DNA from: Planctomycetota bacterium | GTDB lineage: Bacteria > Planctomycetota > Planctomycetia > Pirellulales > Pirellulaceae | Assembly (NCBI GenBank): GCA_003671195.1 | Contig: QWPJ01000246.1 | Span: 1-64,000, forward strand | Direction of reading: 5' to 3' | Length of the DNA: 64,000 nucleotides | Shown here: piece after piece, positions 1-9,936 of the stretch | Position numbering within the stretch: the stretch's first letter is position 1 | How the letters are laid out: each line of letters opens with the position of its first letter | Notes under the pieces: model-generated | Seen by the model: the letters and a program-made list of their open reading frames with translations, nothing else | What the model was told of the DNA's origin: nothing | Databases searched by the model: none | Position numbers and translations under genes: made by a program

Positions 1-468
1 CCTGCTGGATTAGCTGGCAAGGATGGCAAGAACGGCGTCGATGGCAAGCCAGGTCCTGCTGGGCTAGCTGGCAAGGACGGCAAGAATGGCGTCGATGGCA
101 AGCCAGGTCCTGCCGGGCTAGCTGGCAAGGACGGCAAGAACGGCGTCGATGGCAAGCCAGGTCCTGCTGGACTAGCTGGCAAGGATGGCAAGAACGGCGT
201 CGATGGCAAGCCAGGTCCTGCTGGGCTAGCTGGCAAGAACGGCGTCGATGGCAAGCCAGGTCCTGCTGGGCTAGCTGGCAAGGACGGCAAGAACGGCGTC
301 GATGGCAAGCCAGGTCCTGCTGGGCTAGCTGGCAAGGATGGCAAGAATGGTGTCGACGGCAAGGCAGGTCCTGCCGGACCCGCTGGCAAGAATGGCGTCG
401 ATGGCAAAGCAGGTCCCGCTGGACCTGCTGGCAAGGACGGCAAGAATGGTGTCGATGGCAAACCAGGT
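1..468 (+). repeat. 54-bp tandem repeat coding the collagen-like stalk
   Basis: Nine consecutive units start at 1, 55, 109, 163, 217, 262, 316, 370 and 415. Seven are 54 bp (18 residues). The units at 217 and 370 are 45 bp because one GGCAAGGAY-type nonamer (three codons) is missing. Units are nearly identical at the DNA level, including third positions, which points to recent expansion or gene conversion. The array probably continues upstream of the window. Confidence 0.95.
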
Positions 469-891
469 CCTGCGGGACCGAAGGGAGATCGGGGACCGTC
501 GGGATCCGACCTACGAACAGGAGCCCGCGACATCACAGCATTGCTTCAGTTACCCGAGGGCGCGAGGCTCGACAATGCAATACTTCGACGCGTCGGGGAC
601 ACTGTTGAATTGTCTCTTGCCGGACTACGGAGCAAGAAGAGGATCGAAGCAGTTCTCGGCAGAGTGCCTGCTGGGTTTCGACCTTCAAATCACCAGAGTC
701 TGTGTACAACGGACACCAATTTCGAGCAGGTACTTGTGAGTGTCGATGCTGATGCAAAAGCAGCAATTACGGCCACTCAAGCCAAGCAGGCTAGTGGGAT
801 AACCTCTACGTCGACCGCCCTAACTTGGTTGACCGAAGACGAGTGGCCAACCAAGTTGCCGGGTAAGGAATGGCGTCGCACAGGCTTCTAA
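1..891 (+). CDS. Collagen-like repeat protein, 5' end outside the window
   Basis: The reading frame is open from the first base and ends at a stop at 889-891, so only the C-terminal 296 residues are visible. Residues 1 to about 165 are uninterrupted Gly-X-Y triplets of the type GLAGKDGKNGVDGKPGPA, which predict a collagen-like triple helix. The last 125 or so residues are non-repetitive and rich in beta-strand patterns (GFRPS, then an ending with WP and LPG). They resemble the globular C-terminal domains that follow collagen stalks in bacterial and phage fibre proteins. A surface or appendage role is inference. A terminator-like hairpin follows about 40 bases after the stop. The N-terminus and any export signal are not visible. 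Confidence 0.85.
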   Translation, partial: PAGLAGKDGKNGVDGKPGPAGLAGKDGKNGVDGKPGPAGLAGKDGKNGVDGKPGPAGLAGKDGKNGVDGKPGPAGLAGKNGVDGKPGPAGLAGKDGKNGVDGKPGPAGLAGKDGKNGVDGKAGPAGPAGKNGVDGKAGPAGPAGKDGKNGVDGKPGPAGPKGDRGPSGSDLRTGARDITALLQLPEGARLDNAILRRVGDTVELSLAGLRSKKRIEAVLGRVPAGFRPSNHQSLCTTDTNFEQVLVSVDADAKAAITATQAKQASGITSTSTALTWLTEDEWPTKLPGKEWRRTGF

Positions 892-931
892 AGAGCTTTG
901 GCCAGATCACACTGGTTCTAGGAAACGATTT

Positions 932-966
932 GCATGGAAAAAGGGACTTGGTCTCTTTTTCCATGC
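932..966 (+). terminator. Hairpin with flanking A and T tracts, possible bidirectional terminator
   Basis: GCATGGAAAAAGGGAC and GTCTCTTTTTCCATGC form a 16-bp stem with one wobble pair around a 3-base TTG loop. The inner GGGAC/GTCTC stem is flanked by an A5 and a T5 tract, the layout of a bidirectional intrinsic terminator. It lies 41 bases after the stop of the collagen-like gene. There is no long T run after the full stem, so efficiency is uncertain. Confidence 0.6.
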
Positions 967-978
967 GCGCCGGGTGGT

Positions 979-1229
979 CTTCGTAGGGTTCGTGAAGCGG
1001 TCCTCGTCACCCGCCAAAAAACCCCCAACGCATCGACCGCAACAATCGCTCAGCAAACGTCGCCAAACAAAAGGACCGCGGAACGTACCATCCGCGCTCG
1101 TTACGCGTCCCGTGCTCGATGGTGGGTTGCGCGGTCGTTGCGCTCGTTGGGACGAAATGATGAAGGTGGATTCGTGGGTATCGGTGGCTTGGTAAATGAT
1201 GGGCCGACCGCTTCACCACACCCTACGAA
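979..1229. repeat. Intergenic repeat element, copy A, with imperfect inverted ends
   Basis: The first 150 bases (979-1128) recur almost exactly at 1868-2017 with two substitutions. The outer ends form an imperfect inverted pair of about 22 bases: the left end runs from TTCGTAGGGT to GTGAAGCGGT, and bases 1207-1229 read the same on the other strand with one small insertion or mismatch. Inside, ACCATC (about 1087-1092) can pair with GATGGT (1118-1123) around a CGCG/CGCG hairpin. This looks like a small non-coding mobile repeat next to a RAYT gene. Confidence 0.75.
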
Positions 1230-1316
1230 ATCTATGCCAAATCAGGGTGGTGATCGCGGTTGATTGGTAAAATCCGAAGACACACATGGATCAATGGCTC
1301 AAGAGGGAGATTGAAC

Positions 1317-1865
1317 ATGTCGGATTATCTTCGATATTACGTACCCGGTGGAACCTATTTTTTCACTGTCAATACCTATGGACGATATCCGTTTTTCGGC
1401 GAAGAAAGAGCCATCGACCTACTACGCGAATCCTGGAACACCATTCAAAAAGAATCGCCTTTTATCAACATCGCCTCGGTTCTATTACCAGATCATTTCC
1501 ATTGCCTGTGGTCTTTACCCTCAGGCGACATGGACTTTTCTACGAGGCTCAAACGAATCAAGGATGGATTCACTCAACCGTGGCTTGCGAGCGGAGGGTA
1601 CGAGGTTCCTGTTACCGATTCCCAAAAACGAAAAGGGAATCGAGGCATTTGGCAACGACGATTCTGGGAGCATTGCATTCGGGATGCGCGGGACCTTGAG
1701 AACCATTTTGATTACATCCATTACAACCCAACCAAACATGGCTATCGACTCCGGCCCGCCGATTGGCCTTATTCGACAATTCACAAGTACATCAAAATGG
1801 GGCATTACCACAAGGACTGGGGCAGCACGCTCCCTTCCAACATCAAAAATATCGAACTCGAATAG
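1317..1865 (+). CDS. REP-associated tyrosine transposase (RAYT, Y1_Tnp family)
   Basis: Single-strand-specific Y1 transposase-like protein of 182 residues. The HUH motif is visible as PDHFHCLWSLP, and the C-terminal block FWEHCIRDARDLENHFDYIHYNP carries the candidate catalytic tyrosine, as in RAYT proteins. Family members are thought to mobilise or maintain REP-type palindromic repeats rather than move as autonomous insertion sequences. The ATG at 1317 is preferred over an upstream in-frame start at 1260 because GAGGGAGA lies just before it and the family consensus begins here. The gene sits between two near-identical 150-bp repeats, which are its likely substrate (inference). It appears intact. 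Confidence 0.9.
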   Translation: MSDYLRYYVPGGTYFFTVNTYGRYPFFGEERAIDLLRESWNTIQKESPFINIASVLLPDHFHCLWSLPSGDMDFSTRLKRIKDGFTQPWLASGGYEVPVTDSQKRKGNRGIWQRRFWEHCIRDARDLENHFDYIHYNPTKHGYRLRPADWPYSTIHKYIKMGHYHKDWGSTLPSNIKNIELE

Positions 1866-1867
1866 CC

Positions 1868-2017
1868 CTTCGTAGGGTTCGTGAAGCGGTCCTCGTCACC
1901 CGCCAAAAAAACCCCAACGCATCGACCGCACCAATCGCTCAGCAAACGTCGCCAAACAAAAGGACCGCGGAACGTACCATCCGCGCTCGTTACGCGTCCC
2001 GTGCTCGATGGTGGGTT
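1868..2017. repeat. Intergenic repeat element, copy B, right part missing
   Basis: Direct repeat of 979-1128 with the same length and two substitutions (an A/C change in the A-C run and AAC to ACC near 1932). Similarity fades after GGTGGGTT. No copy of the right inverted end is present before the next gene, so this copy looks truncated. It begins three bases after the stop of the transposase gene. Confidence 0.9.
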
Positions 2018-2052
2018 AAGCGGACGATGGTTAAGCAACAGGAAGGTTAGAC

Positions 2053-3498
2053 TCAAGCGATCAACGGAAAGAGCACGTTGCCGTGCACGTCGGTCAAGCG
2101 ATAATCCCGACCTTGGAAACGGTAGGTCAGTTTCGTATGGTCAAAACCCATCAGGTACATCCAAGTGGCCTGAAGATCATGGACATGGACCGGGTTTTCA
2201 ATCACCGAAAAACCTAGTTCGTCGGTCTGACCGTATTCTGTGCCACCTTTGACTCCGCCCCCGGCCATCCACATCGAGAAGCAGTCTGGGTAGTGATCGC
2301 GGCCGAGTTGAGCCCCGTTGGCAGTGCGTCCTTCTCGGAACGGCGTTCGTCCGAATTCTCCGCCCCAAATGATCAGCGTCTCGTCCAAAAGTCCACGTTG
2401 CTTTAGATCGCCAATCAATGCCGCGACGGGTTTATCCATCGTTTCGCATTTCTTGGTCAAGCCATCGCGAATGTCTTCGTTGGGTCCAGTACCGTGAAAA
2501 TCCCAACCCCAATCGAAAAGCTGTACGTACCTTACGCCCGACTCAACGAGCCGACGGGCTAGCAAGCAATTGTTCGCCAAACTCGAAGCTCCGGGCTTGG
2601 CTCCATAGGCCTCCAAGGTCTCGGCGCTCTCCTTGGTGATATCCATGACTTGCGGAACGCTCGTTTGCATTCGATAAGCCAATTCGTATTGGGAGATCCG
2701 CGTCATCGTCTCTGGATGCCCGAACGCTTGGGCTTGCAACGCATTGAGCTCACCGAGAGTATCAAGGCTTTTGCGGCGCAATTGGCGATCGATACCCGGT
2801 GGATCCGAGACATAAAGGACCGGCTCACCCTGGGAGCGGCACTGAACGCCTTGATAGACACTGGGCAGAAAGCCGCTTCCGAACGAACTCTTGCCACCGT
2901 TGGGTTGCACGCCGCTGCTGATAAGGACGACAAAGGCCGGGAGGTTTTCGTTTTCGCTTCCCAAGCCGTAGGTCAACCAAGACCCAAACGAGGGTCGACC
3001 GCTGCGGGGCGAACCGGTGTAGATGAGCAATTCGGCTGGAGCGTGGTTGAACTGCTCGGTGTGCATGCTGTGGATGATGCACATCTCATCGGCATGCTTT
3101 TTCAAGTTCGGCAAACAGTCCGAAAGCTGCAAACCGCTTTGCCCACACTTTTCAAATTGGTGCCTAGTCCCGAGCAATTTGGGGGTTCCGCTTGTGAATG
3201 CGAACTCCTTACCTTGGATAAACGACGCGGGTGCTTCCTGGCCATCCATCTCGATCAACTTAGGCTTGTAGTCATACAGATCCAAATTCGGCGGAGAGCC
3301 AGTCATGTGCAGATAGATCACACGCTTGGCCTTCCTGGGAAAATGGGCTGCTTTGGGCGCTAAGGGATTATCGGCGGCGTCGGCTCGATGGCCAGTCTGC
3401 AAGTCGGCCAACGCCACAGCGCCTAGGCTCAAACCTGCATTGGCCAGAAAGTTTCTTCGCGTGCGGTTGAGCAAATGCTCTTGGACGGGTTTTTCCAT
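2053..3498 (-). CDS. DUF1501 domain protein with Tat-type leader
   Basis: 481-residue member of the DUF1501 family, which is greatly expanded in planctomycetes and has a sulfatase/alkaline-phosphatase-like fold. The N-terminus carries RTRRNFLANAGLSLGAVAL, a twin-arginine-type export signal. Typical family blocks are present: the HMTGSPPNLDLYDYKP stretch, the SMHTEQFNHAPAELLIYTG region, LFDWGWDFHG and the ending with GRDHYPDCFSMWMAGGGVKGG. It lies directly downstream (22 bases) of the large PSCyt1/DUF1549/DUF1553 gene on the same strand, the standard planctomycete pairing. The substrate of such pairs is not established. Breakdown of complex sugars is often proposed. Confidence 0.93.
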   Translation of the reverse strand: MEKPVQEHLLNRTRRNFLANAGLSLGAVALADLQTGHRADAADNPLAPKAAHFPRKAKRVIYLHMTGSPPNLDLYDYKPKLIEMDGQEAPASFIQGKEFAFTSGTPKLLGTRHQFEKCGQSGLQLSDCLPNLKKHADEMCIIHSMHTEQFNHAPAELLIYTGSPRSGRPSFGSWLTYGLGSENENLPAFVVLISSGVQPNGGKSSFGSGFLPSVYQGVQCRSQGEPVLYVSDPPGIDRQLRRKSLDTLGELNALQAQAFGHPETMTRISQYELAYRMQTSVPQVMDITKESAETLEAYGAKPGASSLANNCLLARRLVESGVRYVQLFDWGWDFHGTGPNEDIRDGLTKKCETMDKPVAALIGDLKQRGLLDETLIIWGGEFGRTPFREGRTANGAQLGRDHYPDCFSMWMAGGGVKGGTEYGQTDELGFSVIENPVHVHDLQATWMYLMGFDHTKLTYRFQGRDYRLTDVHGNVLFPLIA

Positions 3499-3520
3499 CG
3501 TTGTACCTGTCGTTTTTCCG

Positions 3521-6500
3521 TTAGGGAGTCATCAAAAACTCATCGAGATTCATCAGCACGTTACCGATCAGAACCCAGCTTGCGAGTTCCTGCGGAGAGA
3601 GTTGCTCAGGAATTTTACCGATCGGTTCGGTCGCTAGTCTCATCGCCTGGTCGGCTCGATCCTTGAGGTCCTCGCGCGAGGCTTGCAGTAGCTTGAGCAT
3701 GCTCTGAATCTCCGCGTCGCTCGGTTTTCGTGTGAGCACGAGTTGGAACATTCGACTGAGTTTGGATGCATCGTCGGCAGCTTGGTCGGCTTCGTAGAGC
3801 AAGACTCTGCGAGCAAGACCTTGAGCCGCTTCGATGTAGACTGGGTCGTTGAGCGTTACGAGGGCTTGGAGCGGGGTGTTGGTCCGATCCCTTTTCAAGA
3901 CACAGACCTCGCGGCTAGGTGCGTCGAAGGTGGCCATGGACGGGTAAGGATTGCTGCGGCGCCATTGCGTGTAGATCGCGCGGCGAAAACGGTCCTCGCC
4001 TGTGCTGGTATCCCAGTCGGTCCTAGAGCCAAATGCAGCAGACAGTCCCATGCTCGGCTGGGGAGGACGGGTCGGAGATCCGTAGAATTTTTTCGACAAC
4101 AGGTCGGCAGAAGCCAACGCCGTGTCCCGGACTTGCTCGGCTGCGACACGGAACCTGGGACCTCGTGCGACGTGAGTATTCTCCGGATCGGACTCAAAGT
4201 CCTCGGCGGTGACGCTCGAGGACTGCCGATAAGCGTTCGAAAGGACGATGCTGCGAATCAGCTCTTTATTATCCCAACCGCTACCGAGAAACTCCATCGC
4301 AAGGTGATCGAGCAATTCTGGATAGACCGGTAGATCGCCTTGGGAACCAAACTCCTCGCTGGTCCTGACGATACCGACTCCGAAGAGGTATTCCCAGGTT
4401 CGATTCACTAGAACGCGAGCCGTGAGCGGATTGCGGTCTGAGACAAGCCATCGCGCGAACTTCAATCGATCGATGGTCTGTCCGTCGGATTGCTCGGAGA
4501 GAGGTTCATAGCCAAAAATTCTAGGCACCCCTGGGGAAACCTCGTCGCCGGTGACTTTGTAATTGCCCCGGATTTGGATCTTGGTCGACCTATGCTTGTC
4601 CTTGGCCAACTCACGCAGGATCGGGACCGTGGTTATCGGCTTGAGGCCGCCCAAGGCCTGGCGGGTGGTTGCCAACTGTGCGCGAAGGGCCGAGCGTTCG
4701 GGAGCTATTTGACGAACAAAGTACCGATGGAGTGACTCACGTTGTGCGTCGGTACGATTCTCTGAGCGCACCATCTCGAGAATCTCCTTGGGCGTTTGAA
4801 GCACCTCGTTCAGGTGCCGATCGTCGGTCAGTGCGACGCGGAAGTTCGAGAGAATCAGTCGTTTGAAAGGGGAATCGAATCCCAATTGGAGGCGCAGTAT
4901 CCATGGAGCACGGATCGAATCGGCATCGAGTTGGTTGGTCTGGTCGGCCTTCCCGGCAACTTGCAACGCGTGCGGCTTATCGATCGATCCGCCGACGGCC
5001 CAACCGGTTTTCGGATCGCTGTCGATGGTATGCGAGGCGGGCAATCCACTTTGCTCGTAATCGGCTTGAGCAAATTTTGCATTCCAAGCGACTTGTTGTT
5101 GGAGGTTCAGTGGATGCTCCGCGGCACCCTGTTCGAGGCGACCTTGCCAAACCTCCTTGCGATTCTCATCGAGCAACCGAACAATGGCGCCCGAAAGCCG
5201 GGTAGCTAACCCGTTGTCGGTTCGATTGAAAAGGACTATTCGATCGACCGGTTGGGTTGCATGGAGGTCGAGTTCCCACCAAGGTGAGTCGCTGGTGTTG
5301 GTATGGGTGATCGAGTTATCCTCCCATTTACCAGAGGTATTCCCATCGATTGCTCGGGCCGCTGCCCCGCCGAGGATCTCTGAGCTTTGGCTCGCTTTGC
5401 CAGGGCCTGCGAGATTCTGCTGGCCATCGAAAACTTGGACCTCGGCGAGCGAGAGTATCTTCTCTTTGCCGGGAAGGTCGATGCGAATGAAACGTCCCTT
5501 GGCCCGTTGGCGAGGCTCTTGGTAGAGCGACCCGCCGAGCTGGGTCAAGACAAAATTGCCGTCCCCGTGGCTCGATCCGCCTCCGGGTAAGGCTTGATCC
5601 GGAACCGATTCGATCCGAATGCCGCTTAGGTTCTGCGGCCCCCAGCCTTCCGGCAGGACCACTTCTAAATCGAGTCGATCGTTGTCCGCTTTGGAGTCAA
5701 GCTTCACAAGCCCATTCTCGAGTACTTGGATCGCATTTCCGGATTGGGCTGCAACCGTCTTCGGGAAGGTCGGCTTCCACTCCGAAGCGATCCGCAATCG
5801 CGATTCCCATTCGATTTGTGAGTTTGCAAGAGACGCATCGGGCGCATCGAGTTGGGCTTCAAGCTTGAGTATTTGCGACTCAAGATCCGAGCGTTCTTCG
5901 CGTTGCGAGGGCGAGTACCAAGCGTACGTGGGGGACTCATCCCCGCGATCGGCATCTTCGGTTTGATTGAAGATCGAGAAGACCTCGAAATACTCTTTCT
6001 GGGATATAGGATCGTATTTGTGATTGTGGCATTGAGCACAGCCCATTGTCACGCCCATCCAAACGGCCATCGTTGTGTTGACACGGTCGATAACCGCTAC
6101 GTTGCGAAACTCTTCGTCATTCGTTCCGCCTTCGTTGTTCGTCAAGGTATTGCGATGGAAGGCCGTGGCGACCCATTGATCGGGAGTCGGGGAGTCGAGC
6201 AAGTCCCCAGCGAGTTGCTCGATGGTGAATTGGTCGAAGGGCATGTTGGAATTGAAGGCTCGAACGACCCAGTCGCGATAAGCCCAAATGGTTCGGGCGG
6301 GGTCGTCGGCGTACCCAGCGGAGTCTGCGTAGCGGGCCAAATCCAACCAGCGACGGCCCCAATGTTCGCCGTAGGCCGGAGTGGTCAAGAGCCGATCGAC
6401 GAGCCGCTCGTAGGCCAACGCATCGGTGTCGTTGAGAAACGCATCGAGTTCGTCGAGTGTCGGGGGTAGACCCGTCAGATCGAGCGTGAGGCGTCGAAGC

Positions 6501-7201
6501 AGGGTTGTGCGATCGGCTTGTCCAGAGGGTACGAGTCCTTTCTCAAGGAATTTAGCAAGAAGATGACGGTCGATGGGGTTGGCTGCCCAAGCCTGCAGGT
6601 CTGCCTTCTGGTTTGGGGCCAGTTCTGGATGCTTGTTGGAATTTGGATTGCTTGAGTCGATGTCTCTGAGGGTGGGGGTCGGTCGTTGAGCGATCTGCTC
6701 GTAGGACCAGTGCTTGTTATAGGTCGCTCCGGCTTCGATCCAGCGGGTGAGCAACTCGGTCTCTTGGTCGGTGAGCCGTTCGGCAAAGCGAGGAGGGGGC
6801 ATGCGGACTTGATCGTCGCTCGAGAGGATCCGATGGAGGATCTCCGACTCGCCCGCAGAGCCCGGTGCGATCGCTTTTTTGCCTGAATCGGCTGCCGATG
6901 TGGCCGCTTCGAAAGAATCGAGCCTTAGGCCCGATTCGACCGTTTGCTCGTCGGGCCCATGGCAAGCAAAGCAGCGGTTCGAGAGGATGGGACGGATCTG
7001 GGTGTTGAAGTCGATCTTCGAATCGCTTTTCGTCTGAGCCCATGCAGTGTTGGGGCTAGCGGTGACGAACAAGGCTGCCCAGGCCAAGCAGCCGGCGTAG
7101 GCAAGCCATTTGGCGAGGGCGAACCGTTTTGTCCAGGCCATCGATACGGCATCGATGCTGGACGTCGAAGGCGTACTTGCGAGCGGGAAAAGCCTATTCA
7201 T
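3521..7201 (-). CDS. PSCyt1/DUF1549/DUF1553 planctomycete cytochrome-like protein with a discoidin-like domain
   Basis: 1226-residue exported protein. A hydrophobic signal precedes residue 55, and an in-frame ATG at residue 21 may be the true start because the signal begins there. Residues 77-81 read CFACH, a single c-type heme-binding CXXCH in the PSCyt1 domain, followed by HGPDEQ. DUF1549 follows (about residues 205-400, with [11 protein letters not shown] and [14 protein letters not shown]). In the middle, a region with [10 protein letters not shown] and GKWEDNS looks like a discoidin/F5-8C carbohydrate-binding module. DUF1553 occupies roughly residues 920-1190 ([14 protein letters not shown]). 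With the DUF1501 protein it forms a two-gene operon. A periplasmic role in glycan breakdown is inference. Confidence 0.93.
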   Translation of the reverse strand: MNRLFPLASTPSTSSIDAVSMAWTKRFALAKWLAYAGCLAWAALFVTASPNTAWAQTKSDSKIDFNTQIRPILSNRCFACHGPDEQTVESGLRLDSFEAATSAADSGKKAIAPGSAGESEILHRILSSDDQVRMPPPRFAERLTDQETELLTRWIEAGATYNKHWSYEQIAQRPTPTLRDIDSSNPNSNKHPELAPNQKADLQAWAANPIDRHLLAKFLEKGLVPSGQADRTTLLRRLTLDLTGLPPTLDELDAFLNDTDALAYERLVDRLLTTPAYGEHWGRRWLDLARYADSAGYADDPARTIWAYRDWVVRAFNSNMPFDQFTIEQLAGDLLDSPTPDQWVATAFHRNTLTNNEGGTNDEEFRNVAVIDRVNTTMAVWMGVTMGCAQCHNHKYDPISQKEYFEVFSIFNQTEDADRGDESPTYAWYSPSQREERSDLESQILKLEAQLDAPDASLANSQIEWESRLRIASEWKPTFPKTVAAQSGNAIQVLENGLVKLDSKADNDRLDLEVVLPEGWGPQNLSGIRIESVPDQALPGGGSSHGDGNFVLTQLGGSLYQEPRQRAKGRFIRIDLPGKEKILSLAEVQVFDGQQNLAGPGKASQSSEILGGAAARAIDGNTSGKWEDNSITHTNTSDSPWWELDLHATQPVDRIVLFNRTDNGLATRLSGAIVRLLDENRKEVWQGRLEQGAAEHPLNLQQQVAWNAKFAQADYEQSGLPASHTIDSDPKTGWAVGGSIDKPHALQVAGKADQTNQLDADSIRAPWILRLQLGFDSPFKRLILSNFRVALTDDRHLNEVLQTPKEILEMVRSENRTDAQRESLHRYFVRQIAPERSALRAQLATTRQALGGLKPITTVPILRELAKDKHRSTKIQIRGNYKVTGDEVSPGVPRIFGYEPLSEQSDGQTIDRLKFARWLVSDRNPLTARVLVNRTWEYLFGVGIVRTSEEFGSQGDLPVYPELLDHLAMEFLGSGWDNKELIRSIVLSNAYRQSSSVTAEDFESDPENTHVARGPRFRVAAEQVRDTALASADLLSKKFYGSPTRPPQPSMGLSAAFGSRTDWDTSTGEDRFRRAIYTQWRRSNPYPSMATFDAPSREVCVLKRDRTNTPLQALVTLNDPVYIEAAQGLARRVLLYEADQAADDASKLSRMFQLVLTRKPSDAEIQSMLKLLQASREDLKDRADQAMRLATEPIGKIPEQLSPQELASWVLIGNVLMNLDEFLMTP

Positions 7202-7479
7202 GGCGATTTTTTCTTCGCGGGGGCAGAGCAGGGGAGGGATGAATCGGGGTCCAAAGCGGTCCGACTCAGTACCTGCATTTTATTCGGAATGGTATCCGGC
7301 GTCAGTGTTGCTTTTTCTAAAAGAAGGATCTCCTCGGCTCAAAACTATGAAAATAACGGCAAAGTTGCCAATTCGAACCGCCGATTTCCCGACCGAACCG
7401 ATTCGGGTAAGATTGCGTAAAGACGCTAGGTCAGCACTGGGGTTGACGGCATTCTTTTAAAAACTCGTTTTGAGCTTCC

Positions 7480-8178
7480 ATGGCAACCCAAGAATCATCT
7501 TTTTCTCCTGAGTCCGATGAGGCCGCCGACAGCGAGGCTTTTTCGGGCCTGTCCCTCTTGGGGCTAGTCTCCTCGCTGGTGGGAATTCTCTCGGTTCAGT
7601 ACGTGCACTTGATGCCGTTTGCGATCGTCGGAACCGTTCTTGGGATGTTTGTCCTATTGTTTGCCAAGAAGCTGGGCCTTAGCCGCATATCGAGAGTCTT
7701 TGCGTTCTTGGCCGTTGCCATCGGTGCGACCTTTGCCTCTTGGGGAACATCCCAAAGTTATTTGCACAGTAATTATGAGCTTTCTCAAGCCCGCAAAGTT
7801 GCCGAGTTGTACTTGAACTCCCTGTCGAAGGGAGATCTCGACAGCGTCTACTACTTGGTGGGGTTTCAATTCGAGGGGGATCGTCGCCAGAACGAGGATG
7901 CACGTGAGTCCGATCTCGATAAAGCCAAGAAACGTCTTGCGGCTGATTCAGCCCACGTAGCGATCCAAAAGCGGCGAGAGCCAGCCAAATGGACCTTTGT
8001 TTCGCTCGACGGAGAAGCCATGGGTTCGGTGGGTTATTCCTACAAGCTCAAGTATCGGGACGATGGCCAAACCAACCCTCCGACTTATTTCGTTTACGCA
8101 CGCAAAGACGTCCAGGAGCGTTTTGCTACCAAGGAAGAAGTGCACTGGTACGTCGACACCATCGAAGCGGCCAAGTAG
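7480..8178 (+). CDS. Membrane protein of unknown function with soluble C-terminal domain
   Basis: 232 residues. After an acidic N-terminal 20 residues there are two or three hydrophobic segments between about residues 22 and 90 (GLSLLGLVSSLVGILSV; MPFAIVGTVLGMFVLLFA; VFAFLAVAIGATFASWG). A soluble C-terminal domain of about 135 residues follows and starts KVAELYLNSLSKGDLDSVYYL. That pattern resembles DUF4190-type helices followed by an NTF2-like or DUF4878-like fold, but I cannot assign it firmly. It starts divergently from the PSCyt1 gene, with 278 bases between them that hold nothing I recognise, and lies 26 bases before folK. Confidence 0.75.
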   Translation: MATQESSFSPESDEAADSEAFSGLSLLGLVSSLVGILSVQYVHLMPFAIVGTVLGMFVLLFAKKLGLSRISRVFAFLAVAIGATFASWGTSQSYLHSNYELSQARKVAELYLNSLSKGDLDSVYYLVGFQFEGDRRQNEDARESDLDKAKKRLAADSAHVAIQKRREPAKWTFVSLDGEAMGSVGYSYKLKYRDDGQTNPPTYFVYARKDVQERFATKEEVHWYVDTIEAAK

Positions 8179-8204
8179 CGATCTAGTACCCTGCGGATTT
8201 TCTG

Positions 8205-9086
8205 ATGCCCAGTTCGCTGATCAGCTTGGGTGCGAACCTTGGCAACACGCTCGAAACCATGAGAGCCGCCTCACGGCTCCTGGAGGAAACCTTCGGCGCC
8301 TCGGAGATTCGCCTCAGTTCGATTCTCAAGACTCCCCCGGTGGGCGGACCGAGCGGTCAGGGGGATTTTCTCAATGCGATCGCAAGGATCGACCATTCGC
8401 TGAACGTTTGGGAGGTCTGGGAGCGGATCAAAAAAATCGAGACCGAACTCGGCCGCCAGCGGTTCCGACGTTGGGAATCCAGGCGGATCGACATCGATCT
8501 GATCCTTCACGACCAAGAGTTGGTCTGGACCCCGCATTTGAAAGTCCCCCATCCTCGCATGAGCATGAGAACATTCGTCATGCGACCTGCATGCCAGGTC
8601 GCAGGCGATTGGATCGACCCGGTCACCCAATGGAGTATCCAGGAGTTGACCGAGCGTCTCGATTCGCCCAGTGAGCCTCGAATTGCAGTCGCCTGTAGCA
8701 CCGAGTCGCTCCAACGACAGCTTCAATCCACACTCGAGCGACAAGGGCTCTGGCCGTCTAGTTCGATACGCGTCGAAACCAAGAAACAGCCTTCGGCTTG
8801 GTGGCAAGTCTGGTCCGAGGCCGACTTGCACATCGCTTGCATCGACGTTCCGGATCCGGAAAACGTCCAGTGGGAGGACTACGCTTTGCCTTGGGCTCTT
8901 GCCATGGGGATTGCGAAACCTACAGCGACGATCGGAACGCCTAAGGGACCTGTACCGAAAGAAAAACATGGGTTGAGGTATCTTTTGCCCGGTAGCGACA
9001 TCGACTGGATCTGCCATGAGATTCAAGCGGCACGATTGGCGTTGCGGTGCCCGGTCGAAGACTCTGGTGAATCGTGGACCCATTGA
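8205..9086 (+). CDS. folK: 2-amino-4-hydroxy-6-hydroxymethyldihydropteridine diphosphokinase with C-terminal extension
   Basis: HPPK transfers pyrophosphate from ATP to hydroxymethyl-dihydropterin in folate synthesis. The first 160 residues carry the family blocks: SLGANLGN at the start, the GQGDFLNAIARI strand, LGRQRFRRWESRRIDIDLIL with the metal-binding DIDL aspartates, and VPHPRM. A further 135 or so residues follow, whereas E. coli FolK stops near 160. The extension (residues 160-293) contains DIDWICHEIQAARLALRCP near its end and has no function I can name. No other folate genes lie nearby. Confidence 0.9.
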   Translation: MPSSLISLGANLGNTLETMRAASRLLEETFGASEIRLSSILKTPPVGGPSGQGDFLNAIARIDHSLNVWEVWERIKKIETELGRQRFRRWESRRIDIDLILHDQELVWTPHLKVPHPRMSMRTFVMRPACQVAGDWIDPVTQWSIQELTERLDSPSEPRIAVACSTESLQRQLQSTLERQGLWPSSSIRVETKKQPSAWWQVWSEADLHIACIDVPDPENVQWEDYALPWALAMGIAKPTATIGTPKGPVPKEKHGLRYLLPGSDIDWICHEIQAARLALRCPVEDSGESWTH

Positions 9087-9129
9087 GCAGGATCAAGGAT
9101 TTCAAAAACCAAACCAAGCGGATTACGCC

Positions 9130-9936
9130 ATGAGCCAACACGAACATCAAAAAACCCCTGAACGACTTCCAGGAATAGACCTTTTTCGGATCGACGGCCA
9201 ATTGGCCGTGGTAACAGGTGCGAGCCGAGGGCTCGGCTGGGCCATGGCCTGTGGGCTGGCAAGCGCCGGGGCGAACGTACTTTTGGTCAGTCGCAATCAA
9301 AGCGAGCTCGATCAACGGGCGGAAGAAATCTCCGAAGTTTATGGCACCAAAGCATGGGGATATGCGGCCGATGTGAGTTCCGAGAAAGCCGTTTCGGCAC
9401 TCAGAGACTATTGCTTGGCAACCGCAGGCGTTCCATCGATCCTGATCAATAACGCTGGGATCAATATTCGCGGTCCGATCGATGAATTGAATTTTGAACA
9501 GTTCAAACAGGTGCTAAGCACGAATGTCGAGGCTCCCTGGCTCGTGACAAGAGCCTTCATCGAGACGATGAAACAAAAGCGTTACGGCAGGATCATTCAT
9601 ATCGCTAGCACCTTGGGCCTAGTGGGACTTGCCAATCGGACCCCCTATACGGCCAGCAAAGGAGCCGTCGTCCAATTGACCCGCGCGATGGCCTTGGAGT
9701 TTGCTCCATGGAACATCACATGCAATGCGATATGCCCGGGCCCATTTTTGACCGAAATGAACCAAGGGGTAGCCAACCAAACCGATGTCAAAACCAATAT
9801 TGTCGGGGCAACGGTGATGGGTCGTTGGGGAGAGCTAAGCGAGATTCAGGGTGCCGCGATCTACCTGGCCAGTTCCGCCAGCAGTTTTACCACCGGCAGC
9901 ATGCTCGTCGTCGACGGCGGATGGACTGCAAGGTAA
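9130..9936 (+). CDS. Short-chain dehydrogenase/reductase (SDR, FabG/gluconate 5-dehydrogenase type)
   Basis: 268-residue classical SDR. The cofactor motif TGASRGLGWAMA lies near residue 30, NNAG near 110, the catalytic Ser in HIASTLGLVG, and YTASKGA gives the YxxxK pair. The ending MLVVDGGWTAR is typical. The ATG at 9130 is chosen because the upstream in-frame extension overlaps folK and lacks family similarity. The closest subfamily by pattern is gluconate 5-dehydrogenase or 3-oxoacyl-ACP reductase. The substrate cannot be read from the sequence. It lies 43 bases after folK and may share its transcript. Confidence 0.9.
   Translation: MSQHEHQKTPERLPGIDLFRIDGQLAVVTGASRGLGWAMACGLASAGANVLLVSRNQSELDQRAEEISEVYGTKAWGYAADVSSEKAVSALRDYCLATAGVPSILINNAGINIRGPIDELNFEQFKQVLSTNVEAPWLVTRAFIETMKQKRYGRIIHIASTLGLVGLANRTPYTASKGAVVQLTRAMALEFAPWNITCNAICPGPFLTEMNQGVANQTDVKTNIVGATVMGRWGELSEIQGAAIYLASSASSFTTGSMLVVDGGWTAR

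Noticed and set aside
1-468. CRISPR-like array
   Set aside because: Units are contiguous, in frame and code for Gly-X-Y; there are no unique spacers.
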